NCBI GenBank assembly: GCA_013821825.1
Contig: PNJK01000018.1
Location: 1 to 53,974, forward strand
Reading direction: 5' to 3'
Length of the DNA: 53,974 nucleotides
Origin: Rhodobacter sp.
Lineage (GTDB): Bacteria > Pseudomonadota > Alphaproteobacteria > Rhodobacterales > Rhodobacteraceae
A program made the translations under genes and the position numbers. Below are positions 17,917 to 25,733 of the stretch, piece after piece. How positions within the stretch are numbered: the stretch's first letter is position 1; each line of letters begins with the position of its first letter. The notes under the pieces are model-generated. The model saw only the letters and a program-made list of their open reading frames with translations, made no database searches and was not told the origin of the DNA.

Positions 17917-18390
17917 TCATTCCTTGAGGGTGAGAAGGAAGGCCACCACATCCTCGATTTCCTGACCGGTCAGGATCGGAGGCAGGTCACCCTCGGGCGC
18001 CTTGCCGGTGTAGCCGCCACCGGGGCGGATAAAGCCTTCGGTCTTGTAGAACGCCGGCATGAAGCTGCCTTCGAACGTCATCTTGGCATTGGCCACGATC
18101 CCGCGCAGTTCGGCTTCGGTCCAGCGATCGGCAACGCCATCGAGCGGCGGCGCGATGTCGCCGGGGAACTGCACGTCCGGCAGGGCGGCGATGGTGTGGC
18201 AGGCCACACAATTGCCCAGACCGGCGGTGGTCATCACCTTCACGCCGTTCGCCGCATCGCCCTGCATGCCGGTCAGCGAGGTTTCAACCTTTCCTTCGGC
18301 GAAATACACCTCACTCGGGGCGACTTCCGTTAGGGCTGGAGTCGCGAGGGAAGCCCCCACCGCCACGACCAGGCAAAGCTTGCGCTTCAT
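17917..18390 (-). CDS. soxX: SoxX, monoheme cytochrome, S-thiosulfotransferase subunit
   Basis: The 157-residue protein has a signal peptide (KLCLVVAVGASLATPALT), a single heme motif CVACH (61-65) and the candidate axial Met111 in GSFMPAFYK. It pairs with SoxA. The ATG at 18388-18390 is preceded by GGGGAGGA. It is the first gene after the AT-rich gap 18391-18503, where its promoter is expected. Confidence 0.94.
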   Translation of the reverse strand: MKRKLCLVVAVGASLATPALTEVAPSEVYFAEGKVETSLTGMQGDAANGVKVMTTAGLGNCVACHTIAALPDVQFPGDIAPPLDGVADRWTEAELRGIVANAKMTFEGSFMPAFYKTEGFIRPGGGYTGKAPEGDLPPILTGQEIEDVVAFLLTLKE

Positions 18391-18453
18391 AGTGTTCCTC
18401 CCCGTATTCCTCCGCATACGACTATGAGGGGGAATCATTCCTCGAGCAAGAAA

Positions 18454-18475
18454 AATATAGGAAGAAGCCTATATT
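18454..18475. promoter_or_regulatory. Candidate SoxR operator upstream of soxX
   Basis: Perfect 8-base inverted repeat AATATAGG / CCTATATT with a 6-base spacer (AAGAAG), in the AT-rich gap between soxW and soxX. An ArsR-type repressor dimer commonly binds AT-rich repeats of this form. Binding of SoxR upstream of soxX is known from P. pantotrophus; that this exact repeat is the site is inference. Confidence 0.55.
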
Positions 18476-18503
18476 CATATAAAGCGGTATGCATTGGCTA
18501 ACG

Positions 18504-19073
18504 TCAATTTTCGCCGACCATTCTTTCGGCCACGAACTTCTGGAAGTTTTCGCCGTCTTCGTAGATGCGATCGCGGACCCAGATCAGCAGTGCCTCGGTC
18601 GTGCCTTTTCCGAACGACCCCGGCATCATCGCCACTGCGGCGTCGGCGGCGGTGGTGTCTTCGGCAACCTCTTCGGGAAGGAAGATCAGCGTCGGGGTGA
18701 ACATCACGCCCCAGCGCATCGCCATCTCTTTCTCTGACATGGTGGTGCCGTCGAAGTCCGTCACCTCGACATCGCCGAAAAGGTTCAACTGCACGACGAA
18801 ATAGTGGTCCACGATCAGCTTTTCGATCGCGGGATCGGTGAAGACCTTTTCGTGCATCTCGGTGCAGTAGATGCAGCCGCGCTGTTCATAGGTGACCAGC
18901 AGGCGCTTGCCCTCGGCGTTGGCCTCGGCCAGGTCCTCGCGCAGGTCCTTGAAGGTCTCGCGCAGCCAGAGGGGCTTGTGCAGCCCGTCATCCCCAAGCT
19001 CGACGGCAGCGGCGGGCAGGGCGAGGAGGGCGGCGGCAAACAGGGCGGCAAGAACGGCAGCAGGGCGCAGCAT
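18504..19073 (-). CDS. soxW: SoxW, periplasmic thioredoxin
   Basis: The 189-residue protein has a signal peptide ending LPAAAVE. Its thioredoxin-like fold carries the active pair C67-I-Y-C70 in QRGCIYCTEMHEKVFTD and the cis-Pro loop MFTPTLIFLP. In P. pantotrophus SoxW passes electrons from the membrane protein SoxV. Here the gene lies 12 bases after soxV, with AGGAG before the ATG. SoxS, the other thioredoxin-like protein, is encoded on the other side of soxV. Confidence 0.9.
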   Translation of the reverse strand: MLRPAAVLAALFAAALLALPAAAVELGDDGLHKPLWLRETFKDLREDLAEANAEGKRLLVTYEQRGCIYCTEMHEKVFTDPAIEKLIVDHYFVVQLNLFGDVEVTDFDGTTMSEKEMAMRWGVMFTPTLIFLPEEVAEDTTAADAAVAMMPGSFGKGTTEALLIWVRDRIYEDGENFQKFVAERMVGEN

Positions 19074-19085
19074 GGGGGGCTCCTG

Positions 19086-19823
19086 TCAGGTCAGGGTCGC
19101 GGACCAGTCGAAATTGCGGATCATCCAGTCGGCGATCAGGTTCATGGAGTTGGTCGCGATGAGGATGCCGAAGACGATCAGCATGACGCCCATCGCCTTT
19201 TCGACATGAACCATCATCGCGCGATGGCGGGAAAGCCAGGCAAGGAAGGGCCCGGCAAAAAAGGCGGCGATGACGAAGGGAGAGGTCATCGAAAGCCCGA
19301 AGACAAGAAGAAGCGCGCCGCCGCGCCAGAGGTCGCCCATACCGGAGGCAACCATCAGGATCGCGGCCAGCGCCGGACCGACGCAGGGCGTCCAGCCAAA
19401 GCCGAAGGCAAGGCCCATCAGATAGGCGCCTGCCAGGGTGCGGGGGTTGGTGCCCGAATCGACCCGGGCCTCGCGGTAGAGGAACCCGATCCGGAAGACG
19501 CCAAGGAAGTGCAGCCCGAACAGGATCAGGACAGCGGCGGCGACGTAGGACAGGGGTTCTTTCCACTGCGCGAAGCTGCGGCCAAGCGCGGTGGCGCCAA
19601 GGCCCAGCAAGACGAAGATCGTGGTGACGCCGATGGCAAAGGCCAGGGCCTGCACCACCAGCCGACCGCGCGCACCGTTGGCGACAGTGCCGCCGTCCCG
19701 CAGCTCTTTCACCGACAGACCGGCCATGTAGGACAGGTAGAACGGAACCATCGGCAGGATGCAGGGCGACAGGAAGGACAGAAGTCCAGCCAGCACCGCG
19801 CCACCGAATGAGATGTCAAGCAT
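19086..19823 (-). CDS. soxV: SoxV, CcdA-type membrane electron transporter
   Basis: The 245-residue protein has six or so membrane segments and the CcdA/DsbD-type blocks GLLSFLSPCILPMVPFYLSY and GFGWTPCVGPALAAIL, each with one redox Cys (SPCILP, TPCVGP). It carries reducing equivalents from cytoplasmic thioredoxin to the periplasmic SoxW and SoxS. It is the first gene of the minus-strand sox operon, with GGAGGAGGGG before the ATG, and is divergent from soxS. Confidence 0.92.
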   Translation of the reverse strand: MLDISFGGAVLAGLLSFLSPCILPMVPFYLSYMAGLSVKELRDGGTVANGARGRLVVQALAFAIGVTTIFVLLGLGATALGRSFAQWKEPLSYVAAAVLILFGLHFLGVFRIGFLYREARVDSGTNPRTLAGAYLMGLAFGFGWTPCVGPALAAILMVASGMGDLWRGGALLLVFGLSMTSPFVIAAFFAGPFLAWLSRHRAMMVHVEKAMGVMLIVFGILIATNSMNLIADWMIRNFDWSATLT

Positions 19824-19908
19824 CGCCCCTCCTCCGCCTGGAAGCGGTGCCTTGCCGGAATGGCAAAGAGAGATTAGTATAGTTCTATGTTTCTATGAGG
19901 CTGTCAAC
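19824..19908. promoter_or_regulatory. Divergent soxV / soxS promoter region
   Basis: This 85-base gap separates the soxV and soxS starts. Its AT-rich core (about 19871-19900) contains ATAGTTCTAT and the near-repeat TTCTATG TTTCTATGA. Both promoters must lie here, and it is the expected second binding region of SoxR. The exact operator cannot be fixed by eye. Confidence 0.5.
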
Positions 19909-20280
19909 GTGACGAACCGCAGTCTCTTGTCGCTGGCGTTCCTGGCTGTGTCCGCGACGAGCGTCGCGGCAGAGGGCGCGGTCGACGGCTTGCAGCTTCT
20001 GATGTTCGAACAGCCGGGCTGCATCTACTGCGCGCGTTGGAACGAAGATGTGGCGCCGGAATACTCGCTGACGGCGGAAGGCAAGGTTGCCCCGCTGCAC
20101 CGCCTGCAACTGCGCGAACCGCTGCCAGAAGGCCTGACCCTGGACTCTCCCCCGGTCTTCACCCCGACCTTTGTTCTGGTTGAAGATGGCGTGGAAGCCG
20201 GGCGGATCGAGGGCTATCCGGGTGAAGACTTCTTCTGGCCGCTGCTGGCGGATATGATCGCGAACGCTGCCGAATACTGA
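19909..20280 (+). CDS. soxS: SoxS, periplasmic thiol reductase
   Basis: The 123-residue protein starts at a GTG (19909) with GAGG upstream. The signal peptide is TNRSLLSLAFLAVSATSVAA, then the thioredoxin-like active site C38-I-Y-C41 in FEQPGCIYCARWNEDVAPEY and FTPTFVLVEDG. SoxS of P. pantotrophus reductively reactivates the SoxYZ carrier. The in-frame upstream stretch to 19759 overlaps soxV and lacks sense, so it was not used. Confidence 0.9.
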   Translation: MTNRSLLSLAFLAVSATSVAAEGAVDGLQLLMFEQPGCIYCARWNEDVAPEYSLTAEGKVAPLHRLQLREPLPEGLTLDSPPVFTPTFVLVEDGVEAGRIEGYPGEDFFWPLLADMIANAAEY

Positions 20281-20414
20281 GGCACCAAGGCCGCGGTGAC
20301 AAAGCAATCGTGGCGGGCCGGTCAGTGGAGGGTTGCCCTTTGCAGAAGGCACACGCAATAACGAAGTGGGGCGAGAACGGGGCATGCTCTTTGGCGAGCG
20401 AAGACTTTCAGCCC

Positions 20415-20765
20415 ATGGGTGGGCAATTGGGTGACGAGGGGAAGGCGGGGCTTGGTCTTCCAGACCTGCGCGGGCTTGTGGCCCGTGCCGAGGAAGCCTC
20501 GATGCTGTTGAAGGCGATGGGCCATGACGGCCGGCTTACAATCCTCTGCCACCTTCGCTCCGGCCCCAAAAGCGTTACCGAGCTTGAAAACCTTCTGTCG
20601 GCGCGTCAGGCTATCGTCAGCCAGCAACTGGCGCGGTTGCGGCTGGAGGGGCTGGTCAGCGCAAGACGCGAGGGTCAGGCGATCTTCTATTCGCTGCTTG
20701 ACCCGAAAGTCACCATGATGATCGAGGTTCTGGCTAGCCTGTTTGAAGCCACGACGCGCGACTGA
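20415..20765 (+). CDS. soxR: SoxR, ArsR-family sulfur-responsive repressor
   Basis: The 116-residue form starts at ATG 20415; an in-frame GTG at 20310 would give 151 residues. The winged helix is clear: ILCHLRSGPKSVTELENLL, ARQAIVSQQLARLRLEGLV and RREGQAIFYSLLDP. It should repress the sox operons until reactive sulfur modifies its cysteines. Only one Cys (C45, in TILCHL) lies in this core. The distal Cys of the SqrR/BigR dithiol pair is not seen, while the longer form adds two N-terminal Cys. The start is therefore worth settling. Confidence 0.85.
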   Translation: MGGQLGDEGKAGLGLPDLRGLVARAEEASMLLKAMGHDGRLTILCHLRSGPKSVTELENLLSARQAIVSQQLARLRLEGLVSARREGQAIFYSLLDPKVTMMIEVLASLFEATTRD

Positions 20766-20786
20766 ACCGACCGGGAGGACGCCCAG

Positions 20787-21833
20787 ATGCCAGAGAACAT
20801 CCCTTTCGGACTGCTCGCGGCCCTGGTCGGGCTGCTGGGGGGGCTGGTCCTTGGCCTTGCCGCGCGCCTGGGGGATTTCTGCACGCTTGGCGCGGTGGAA
20901 TCGGCGATCTACGGGCGCGACCAGACGCGGCTGCGGCTTTGGGGTGTGGTGCTTGCCGTCGCAATCGTGGCAACGCAGTTCGGCGGGATGGCCGGCTATG
21001 TCGATCTGTCGGCCACCTTCTATCACGCGATTCAGTGGAATGCGTTGGGGTCGATCGTGGGCGGGCTGATCTTTGGCTATGGCATGGCGCTGGCCGGGAA
21101 TTGTGGCTTTGGCGCCCTGGTCCGTTTCGGTGGCGGCGACATGCGATCGCTGGTCGTGGTGGTGGTCATGGGCATCTTCGGCTTTGTCGCCCTGTCCGGG
21201 CCGCTGGCGCCTTTGCGGGTGATGCTGTTTCCCCAACCCGATGCGACCGGGCCGCAGGGCATTGTCAATGACCTTGGCCAGCTGGGCCTGCCGCCTGCCG
21301 TGGTGATCCTGTCCATTGCCGGGGGGCTGCTGATCTGGGCCTTGGCGCATGCTGGCCTGCGCCAGAACCCGAAGATGATCGCCTGGGGCGTGGCGGCGGG
21401 TCTTGCCGTGGCGTGGGGCTTTGCCGGCACAAGCTGGCTGGCCGCCGAAGGCTTTGGCGCCGTAACGGTCGAGGGGCCGTCGTTTACGGCACCGGTCGGA
21501 CGGACGCTGATCTTCCTCATGACTTCGACCGCCGGGGGAATCACCTTTTCCGTCGGTTCGGTCGTGGGTGTGATGGCTGGCGCGCTGATCGGGTCGATGA
21601 TCCGCGGACTGTTCCGCTGGGAGGCCTGCGAGGACCCGCGCGAACTCGGCCGTCAGGTCGGGGGCGCGGCGCTGATGGGGATCGGCGGCGTGGTGGCCAT
21701 GGGCTGTTCGGTCGGGCAGGGCGTCACGGGTTTTGCGACGCTGGCCTGGTCGGGGCCGGTCACCCTGGCGGCGATTGTCGTTGGGGCGATGGTCGGGCTG
21801 CGGCAACTGATCGCGGGATATCAGCCCGGCTGA
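20787..21833 (+). CDS. soxT: SoxT-like YeeE/YedE thiosulfate/sulfur transporter
   Basis: The 348-residue polytopic membrane protein of the YeeE/YedE family has two repeated halves. Its conserved Cys blocks are ARLGDFCTLGAVESA, ALAGNCGFGALVRFGGGD and GVVAMGCSVGQGVTG, which line the thiosulfate path in this family. It follows soxR by 21 bases, making a soxSRT operon like that described in Pseudaminobacter. There the homologue affects sulfur-compound uptake and signalling to SoxR. Confidence 0.85.
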   Translation: MPENIPFGLLAALVGLLGGLVLGLAARLGDFCTLGAVESAIYGRDQTRLRLWGVVLAVAIVATQFGGMAGYVDLSATFYHAIQWNALGSIVGGLIFGYGMALAGNCGFGALVRFGGGDMRSLVVVVVMGIFGFVALSGPLAPLRVMLFPQPDATGPQGIVNDLGQLGLPPAVVILSIAGGLLIWALAHAGLRQNPKMIAWGVAAGLAVAWGFAGTSWLAAEGFGAVTVEGPSFTAPVGRTLIFLMTSTAGGITFSVGSVVGVMAGALIGSMIRGLFRWEACEDPRELGRQVGGAALMGIGGVVAMGCSVGQGVTGFATLAWSGPVTLAAIVVGAMVGLRQLIAGYQPG

Positions 21834-21923
21834 ACACGCGGCCTGGGTGCCGGGCAAAGCCCTCGACCCCGGGACCAAGGGCGCGCTTTGCAACCGCCCC
21901 CGGCGTTTTCCCTTCTGCCGGGA

Positions 21924-22688
21924 TCAGACGGACCCGGCAAGCCTCTCCAGGCGGGTGATGACTTCCAGCAGCGGCGCAGGATCGAAGGCGACCGCCCCGC
22001 CCGCGTTCGGATCAGGCATCTCGATGATGATGTTGTCAAACGCCGAGACCATTTCTCTGGCCGCCTCGATGATCGCCGCATCCTGACTGCGGGACAGCAG
22101 GTCGACCTGGGTGCGGGCGACCATCAGCATCGCCCAGGCGTCCTGGTAATTCTGCAACTCCGTCGGGCCGGCTGGATTCATCTCGTCCGCAACCGCGCGG
22201 GCCTGATCGACGATCGACGTCAGCATGTCTTGCGCGGATGGCCGCAGGGTTGAACGCGCGCGCATGATTGCGGTGATCGCTTCGGTATAGGCGGCGGTGA
22301 CGGTGGCTTTGTCCCCCCCGGCCTCAAGCGCGACAAGCAGCGCTTCGAAGTCGGCGATGCCGGCCTTGACCAGCCCTTCCTTGATGTTCGGATAGGTCTC
22401 GACCCTCGGTTCGGCAAAATGCGAGCCTTCGGCATTGCTTAGCCCGTCTTGCAGGAACAGCATTCCAAGCTGCAGGTCGCTTTCGATCTTGGCCAGACCC
22501 GAAAGCAGCAGGATCAGCTCGGGGTCGGAAACCGTCGCTTGGACAGGGACGGCGCCGTTGGCAGGTCCGGAGTGGACCATGCTTTCCGCCCGGAATGCCT
22601 GCGCCCCGGCAGCAGTGCTAAGCACGGAAAGCATGGCGGCCATGGCGATTGCCGGGCGACTGGGCGATTTGAAGTGAAAGTGCAACAT
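21924..22688 (-). CDS. Exported hypothetical protein next to the sox island
   Basis: The 254-residue protein has a signal peptide (PAIAMAAMLSVLSTAAGAQA) and a mostly helical body: LLSGLAKIESDLQLGMLFLQ, GLVKAGIADFEALLVALEAG, DAWAMLMVARTQVDLLSRS. No catalytic motif or cysteine is seen in the mature part. I do not recognise the family. It lies between the soxSRT operon and the second sulfur cluster, convergent with soxT, and could be a periplasmic sensor or binding protein. Confidence 0.6.
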   Translation of the reverse strand: MLHFHFKSPSRPAIAMAAMLSVLSTAAGAQAFRAESMVHSGPANGAVPVQATVSDPELILLLSGLAKIESDLQLGMLFLQDGLSNAEGSHFAEPRVETYPNIKEGLVKAGIADFEALLVALEAGGDKATVTAAYTEAITAIMRARSTLRPSAQDMLTSIVDQARAVADEMNPAGPTELQNYQDAWAMLMVARTQVDLLSRSQDAAIIEAAREMVSAFDNIIIEMPDPNAGGAVAFDPAPLLEVITRLERLAGSV

Positions 22689-23010
22689 TGGTCCTCAAAC
22701 TGGTTTCGGCGGCGCGGCTGCCGCCGGGTTGAATTTTTCCGCACTGGAAACACGGGGAACAGACGACACGCCTTACTCCGGCGACTCGTCCCACTAGGCG
22801 GTGGATGCAGCGCGAATGTGACGGGATTTGGGTGCAACTTCGGCAATAGTTTCCGTCGCAAAAAACAATCCCTGATGGTAGCCCGGTCTGCCTTTGACGC
22901 AATGGCTGCTTTTGCTGCCGGCGACCCGGTGACCTTCGGGCTGGCCTTCGAAATGGCAAGCGGTCATGCTGGTCGTTCTCCGGCTTCCGGAGGCGCGAAG
23001 GAGCAGGATC
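22689..23010. other. Divergent intergenic region
   Basis: It separates the exported hypothetical gene (-) and the Crp-type regulator gene (+). It contains a GGCGGC...GCCGCC hairpin near 22709-22726. I see no gene; the promoters of both neighbours should lie here. Confidence 0.4.
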
Positions 23011-23667
23011 GTGAACTGGATCGACCGTTTCCAAGGGCTGAAATCGCTGCCGGCCGATGTGGCGCAGACGCTGGTCGCGGGCAGCAAGGTGGTTCGGCTT
23101 CCCGCCGGAACCCATGTGTTCGAGCCGGGGCAGCATGCGGACAACCTTCTGTTGCTGCTGTCGGGGACCGTGCGGGTGCAGCAGCGGTCGGAAAACGGGC
23201 GCGAGGTGTTTCTTTACCGGGTGAATGCGGGCGAAAGCTGTGTGCTGACCACGGCCTGCATGCTGGCCGACGAGGACTATGCCGCCGAGGGCCTGACCGA
23301 GACCGAGGTCGAGGCGGTGGTGATCCCGCGCAAGGTGTTCGACGAACTGGCAGGGCGGTCAGCGGTCTTTCGCACTTTCGTCTTCCGGGCCTATTCCCGC
23401 CGGATCGCCGATCTTTTCGGGCTGATCGACGACATCGTCTTTCAACGGGTCGATGTGCGACTGGCGGCGAGGCTGCTGGATCTGGCCACCGACGGCACGG
23501 TGAATGCTACGCATCAGGTGCTGGCGGTAGAGCTTGGCACGGCGCGCGAGGTGATCTCGCGCACCTTGGGGGAATTCCAGCGCCGAGGTTGGGTCGAACA
23601 GGCGCGTGGCGTGATCCGCATCCTTGACCGGGGCGGGCTGGAGCGTCTTGCGCGGTCTGTGACCTAG
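23011..23667 (+). CDS. Crp/Fnr-family transcriptional regulator
   Basis: The 218-residue protein starts at a GTG with AAGGAG seven bases upstream. The cyclic-nucleotide-binding-like beta roll occupies residues about 20-130 (LPAGTHVFEPGQHADNLLLL, GREVFLYRVNAGESCVLTTA) and the helix-turn-helix is LGTAREVISRTLGEFQRRGW near the C-terminus. It lacks the N-terminal Cys cluster of FNR, so it is not an oxygen-sensing FNR. Two Cys (CVLTTAC) sit by the effector pocket and could sense sulfur. It heads the pmpAB / MBL / SulP cluster and probably controls it. An ATG at 22966 is possible but has no ribosome site. Confidence 0.85.
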   Translation: MNWIDRFQGLKSLPADVAQTLVAGSKVVRLPAGTHVFEPGQHADNLLLLLSGTVRVQQRSENGREVFLYRVNAGESCVLTTACMLADEDYAAEGLTETEVEAVVIPRKVFDELAGRSAVFRTFVFRAYSRRIADLFGLIDDIVFQRVDVRLAARLLDLATDGTVNATHQVLAVELGTAREVISRTLGEFQRRGWVEQARGVIRILDRGGLERLARSVT

Positions 23668-23732
23668 TCACCGACAGACGCCTGCAATTTGTGGCATGTT
23701 TGTCATTGTGGTGATTCTCGAAAGGACACGAC

Positions 23733-23936
23733 ATGACACGCAACATGGGAACGGTTGACCGGGGCCTGCGCGCCCTTGTAGGGATCGTGGCGCTGGCTGG
23801 CGCTTTCCTTCTGGGCTGGTTTTCCGGCTGGTTGGTCTGGGCGGCAGCGGTGATCGGCGTGGTGATGCTGGCCACGGCGGCAACCGGCAACTGCCCGCTT
23901 TACAGCGTCATCGGCATCAAGACCTGCAAGACCTGA
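23733..23936 (+). CDS. DUF2892 small membrane protein
   Basis: The 67-residue protein MTRNMGTVDRGLRALVGIVA continues into two membrane segments and the C-terminal NCPLYSVIGIKTCKT, the standard form of YgaP-type DUF2892 membrane domains. These often sit beside rhodanese and YeeE genes and may dimerise or anchor sulfur-transfer proteins. The two Cys near the C-terminus are conserved. AAAGGACACGAC precedes the ATG, and pmpA starts 8 bases after its stop. Confidence 0.85.
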   Translation: MTRNMGTVDRGLRALVGIVALAGAFLLGWFSGWLVWAAAVIGVVMLATAATGNCPLYSVIGIKTCKT

Positions 23937-23943
23937 GGATAGA

Positions 23944-24375
23944 ATGGTAACTGAATTCACACCCTGGCAATCGCTCGGGGGAGGCGTGCTGATCGGCCTT
24001 GCCGCAGTGCTTTTGATGGCGCTGCATGGGCGTATCCTGGGGGCCACCGGCATCCTGGGCGGGCTCATGCGGTTCAACGACCCGGCCGACTGGCGGCTTA
24101 GGGCGGCGCTGCTGGCTGGCATGGCCTCGGGGCCGCTGGTCCTGCTGGGGCTGACCGGGCAGGTTCCGGCGGTGGACATCCCGATCTCGAACCTGGCGAT
24201 CGTGCTGGGCGGGGTGATCGTCGGTGTCGGCGTCAGCTACGGCGGCGGCTGCACCTCGGGGCACGGGATCTGCGGCAACGCACGCTTCTCGCGCCGGTCC
24301 ATGGTGGCGACGGCCAGCTTCATGGTGACCGCTTTTGCCACCGTCTACGTCACCCGCCACCTGATCGGAGGCTGA
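23944..24375 (+). CDS. pmpA: PmpA-like YeeE/YedE half transporter
   Basis: The 143-residue protein has four membrane segments and the YeeE signature SYGGGCTSGHGICGNARFSR with its paired Cys. It is the first half of a split YeeE transporter; PmpB supplies the second half. Such pairs accompany persulfide dioxygenases and SQR in the bigR-type sulfide-detoxification operons of alphaproteobacteria and are thought to move sulfur compounds. It is separated by one base from pmpB. Confidence 0.85.
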   Translation: MVTEFTPWQSLGGGVLIGLAAVLLMALHGRILGATGILGGLMRFNDPADWRLRAALLAGMASGPLVLLGLTGQVPAVDIPISNLAIVLGGVIVGVGVSYGGGCTSGHGICGNARFSRRSMVATASFMVTAFATVYVTRHLIGG

Positions 24376-24376
24376 C

Positions 24377-24811
24377 ATGCGTCTGTTAACCGCTTTTGCC
24401 ATCGGACTGGTCTTCGGCGTCGGGATCGCGATTTCCGGCATGATGAACCCGGCCAAGGTGCTGAACTTCTTCGACCTTGCCGGAACCTGGGACCCAAGTC
24501 TGGCCTTCGTGATGGGCGGCGGCCTTCTGGTGGCCATCCCGGGCTATCGCATGGTCCTTGGCGGCCCGTACCCAACGTTCGAGCCGCGCTTTCAACTCCC
24601 CGACACCCGGGTGATCGACCGCCGTCTGGTGCTTGGCTCGGGTGTCTTCGGCATCGGCTGGGGCATTTCCGGGTTCTGCCCAGGTGGCGCGCTGCCTGCC
24701 CTCGGCACCGGCAAGCCCGAGGTGTTCCTGTTCGTCACCGCGCTGATCGGCGGCCTCCTGCTCGCCCGGGGCATCCAGTCCCGCGGACTGCGAACCAAAG
24801 CTTCGACTTAA
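24377..24811 (+). CDS. pmpB: PmpB-like (DUF6691) half transporter
   Basis: The 144-residue membrane protein starts MRLLTAFAIGLVFGVGIAIS and contains GMMNPAKVLNFFDLAGTWDP and the Cys-bearing block GISGFCPGGALPALGTG. This is the DUF6691/YeeE second half that pairs with PmpA. Its start follows the pmpA stop by one base, indicating coupled translation. Confidence 0.85.
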   Translation: MRLLTAFAIGLVFGVGIAISGMMNPAKVLNFFDLAGTWDPSLAFVMGGGLLVAIPGYRMVLGGPYPTFEPRFQLPDTRVIDRRLVLGSGVFGIGWGISGFCPGGALPALGTGKPEVFLFVTALIGGLLLARGIQSRGLRTKAST

Positions 24812-24821
24812 GGAGGTTGTG

Positions 24822-25706
24822 ATGACCATCAAGACCGACATGACCGTCAGGCCCGAGGTGAAGGGTTTCTTCGACCCCGCCACCAGCACCATCAGCTATG
24901 TGGTGAAAGACCCCAACTCTGACGCCTGCGCCATTGTCGACAGCGTCATGGACATCGACTATGCCGCCGGGCGGATCACCTATGGCCACGCCGACGCGAT
25001 GATCGGCTATGTGAAAGAGCGCGGCCTGAAGCTGGAATGGCTGATCGAGACGCATGTCCACGCCGACCACCTGTCCGCCGCGCCCTATATCCAGAAGGCA
25101 CTGGGCGGCAAGCTGGGGATCGGGCGCAACATCACCGTGGTGCAGGACACTTTCGGCAAGATCTTCAACGAAGGCACCGAGTTCCAGCGCGACGGGTCGC
25201 AGTTCGACCGGTTGTTCGATGACGGCGACACCTACAAGGTTGGCACGATGACTTGCGTCGCGATGCACACGCCCGGCCACACGCCGGCCTGCATGACGCA
25301 TGTGATGGGCGATGCGGCCTTTGTCGGCGACACGCTCTTCATGCCCGACGGCGGGTCGGCGCGGGCCGACTTTCCCGGCGGCGATGCCGGGCAGCTTTAC
25401 GACAGCATCCAGAAGGTGCTGGCGCTGCCCGACGACATGCGGCTCTTCATGTGCCACGACTACGGCCCGAACGGCCGCGACATCCGCTGGGAAACCACGG
25501 TGGGCGAGGAAAAGGCGCACAACATCCACGTGGGCGGCGGCAAAGCGCGGGAGGACTTCATCAAGTTCCGAACCGCGCGCGACGCGCAACTGGACATGCC
25601 AAAGCTGATCATCCCGTCGCTGCAAGTGAACATGCGTGCAGGCTCGCTTCCCGAACCGGACGAGACCGGCAAGCGGTTCCTGAAGGTGCCGGTGAACGGG
25701 CTGTAA
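24822..25706 (+). CDS. MBL-fold persulfide dioxygenase-like hydrolase
   Basis: The 294-residue protein starts at the ATG five bases after AAGGAGG; the GTG one codon earlier is too close to that site. Metal motifs are THVHADHLSAAPYI, HTPGHTPACM, VGDTLF and CHDYGPNG. It resembles ETHE1/Blh proteins, non-heme iron dioxygenases that oxidise glutathione persulfide to sulfite in sulfide detoxification. No fused rhodanese domain is present. A small hairpin CACCCCTTCGGGGTG (25707-25721) follows the stop. Confidence 0.87.
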   Translation: MTIKTDMTVRPEVKGFFDPATSTISYVVKDPNSDACAIVDSVMDIDYAAGRITYGHADAMIGYVKERGLKLEWLIETHVHADHLSAAPYIQKALGGKLGIGRNITVVQDTFGKIFNEGTEFQRDGSQFDRLFDDGDTYKVGTMTCVAMHTPGHTPACMTHVMGDAAFVGDTLFMPDGGSARADFPGGDAGQLYDSIQKVLALPDDMRLFMCHDYGPNGRDIRWETTVGEEKAHNIHVGGGKAREDFIKFRTARDAQLDMPKLIIPSLQVNMRAGSLPEPDETGKRFLKVPVNGL

Positions 25707-25721
25707 CACCCCTTCGGGGTG
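25707..25721 (+). terminator. Small UUCG-capped hairpin after the MBL gene
   Basis: CACCC-CTTCGG-GGTG forms a short stem with a stable CUUCGG loop one base after the stop codon. There is no U-run, so it is more likely a stabiliser or attenuator than a full terminator. Confidence 0.35.
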
Positions 25722-25733
25722 GTGGAGACGACA

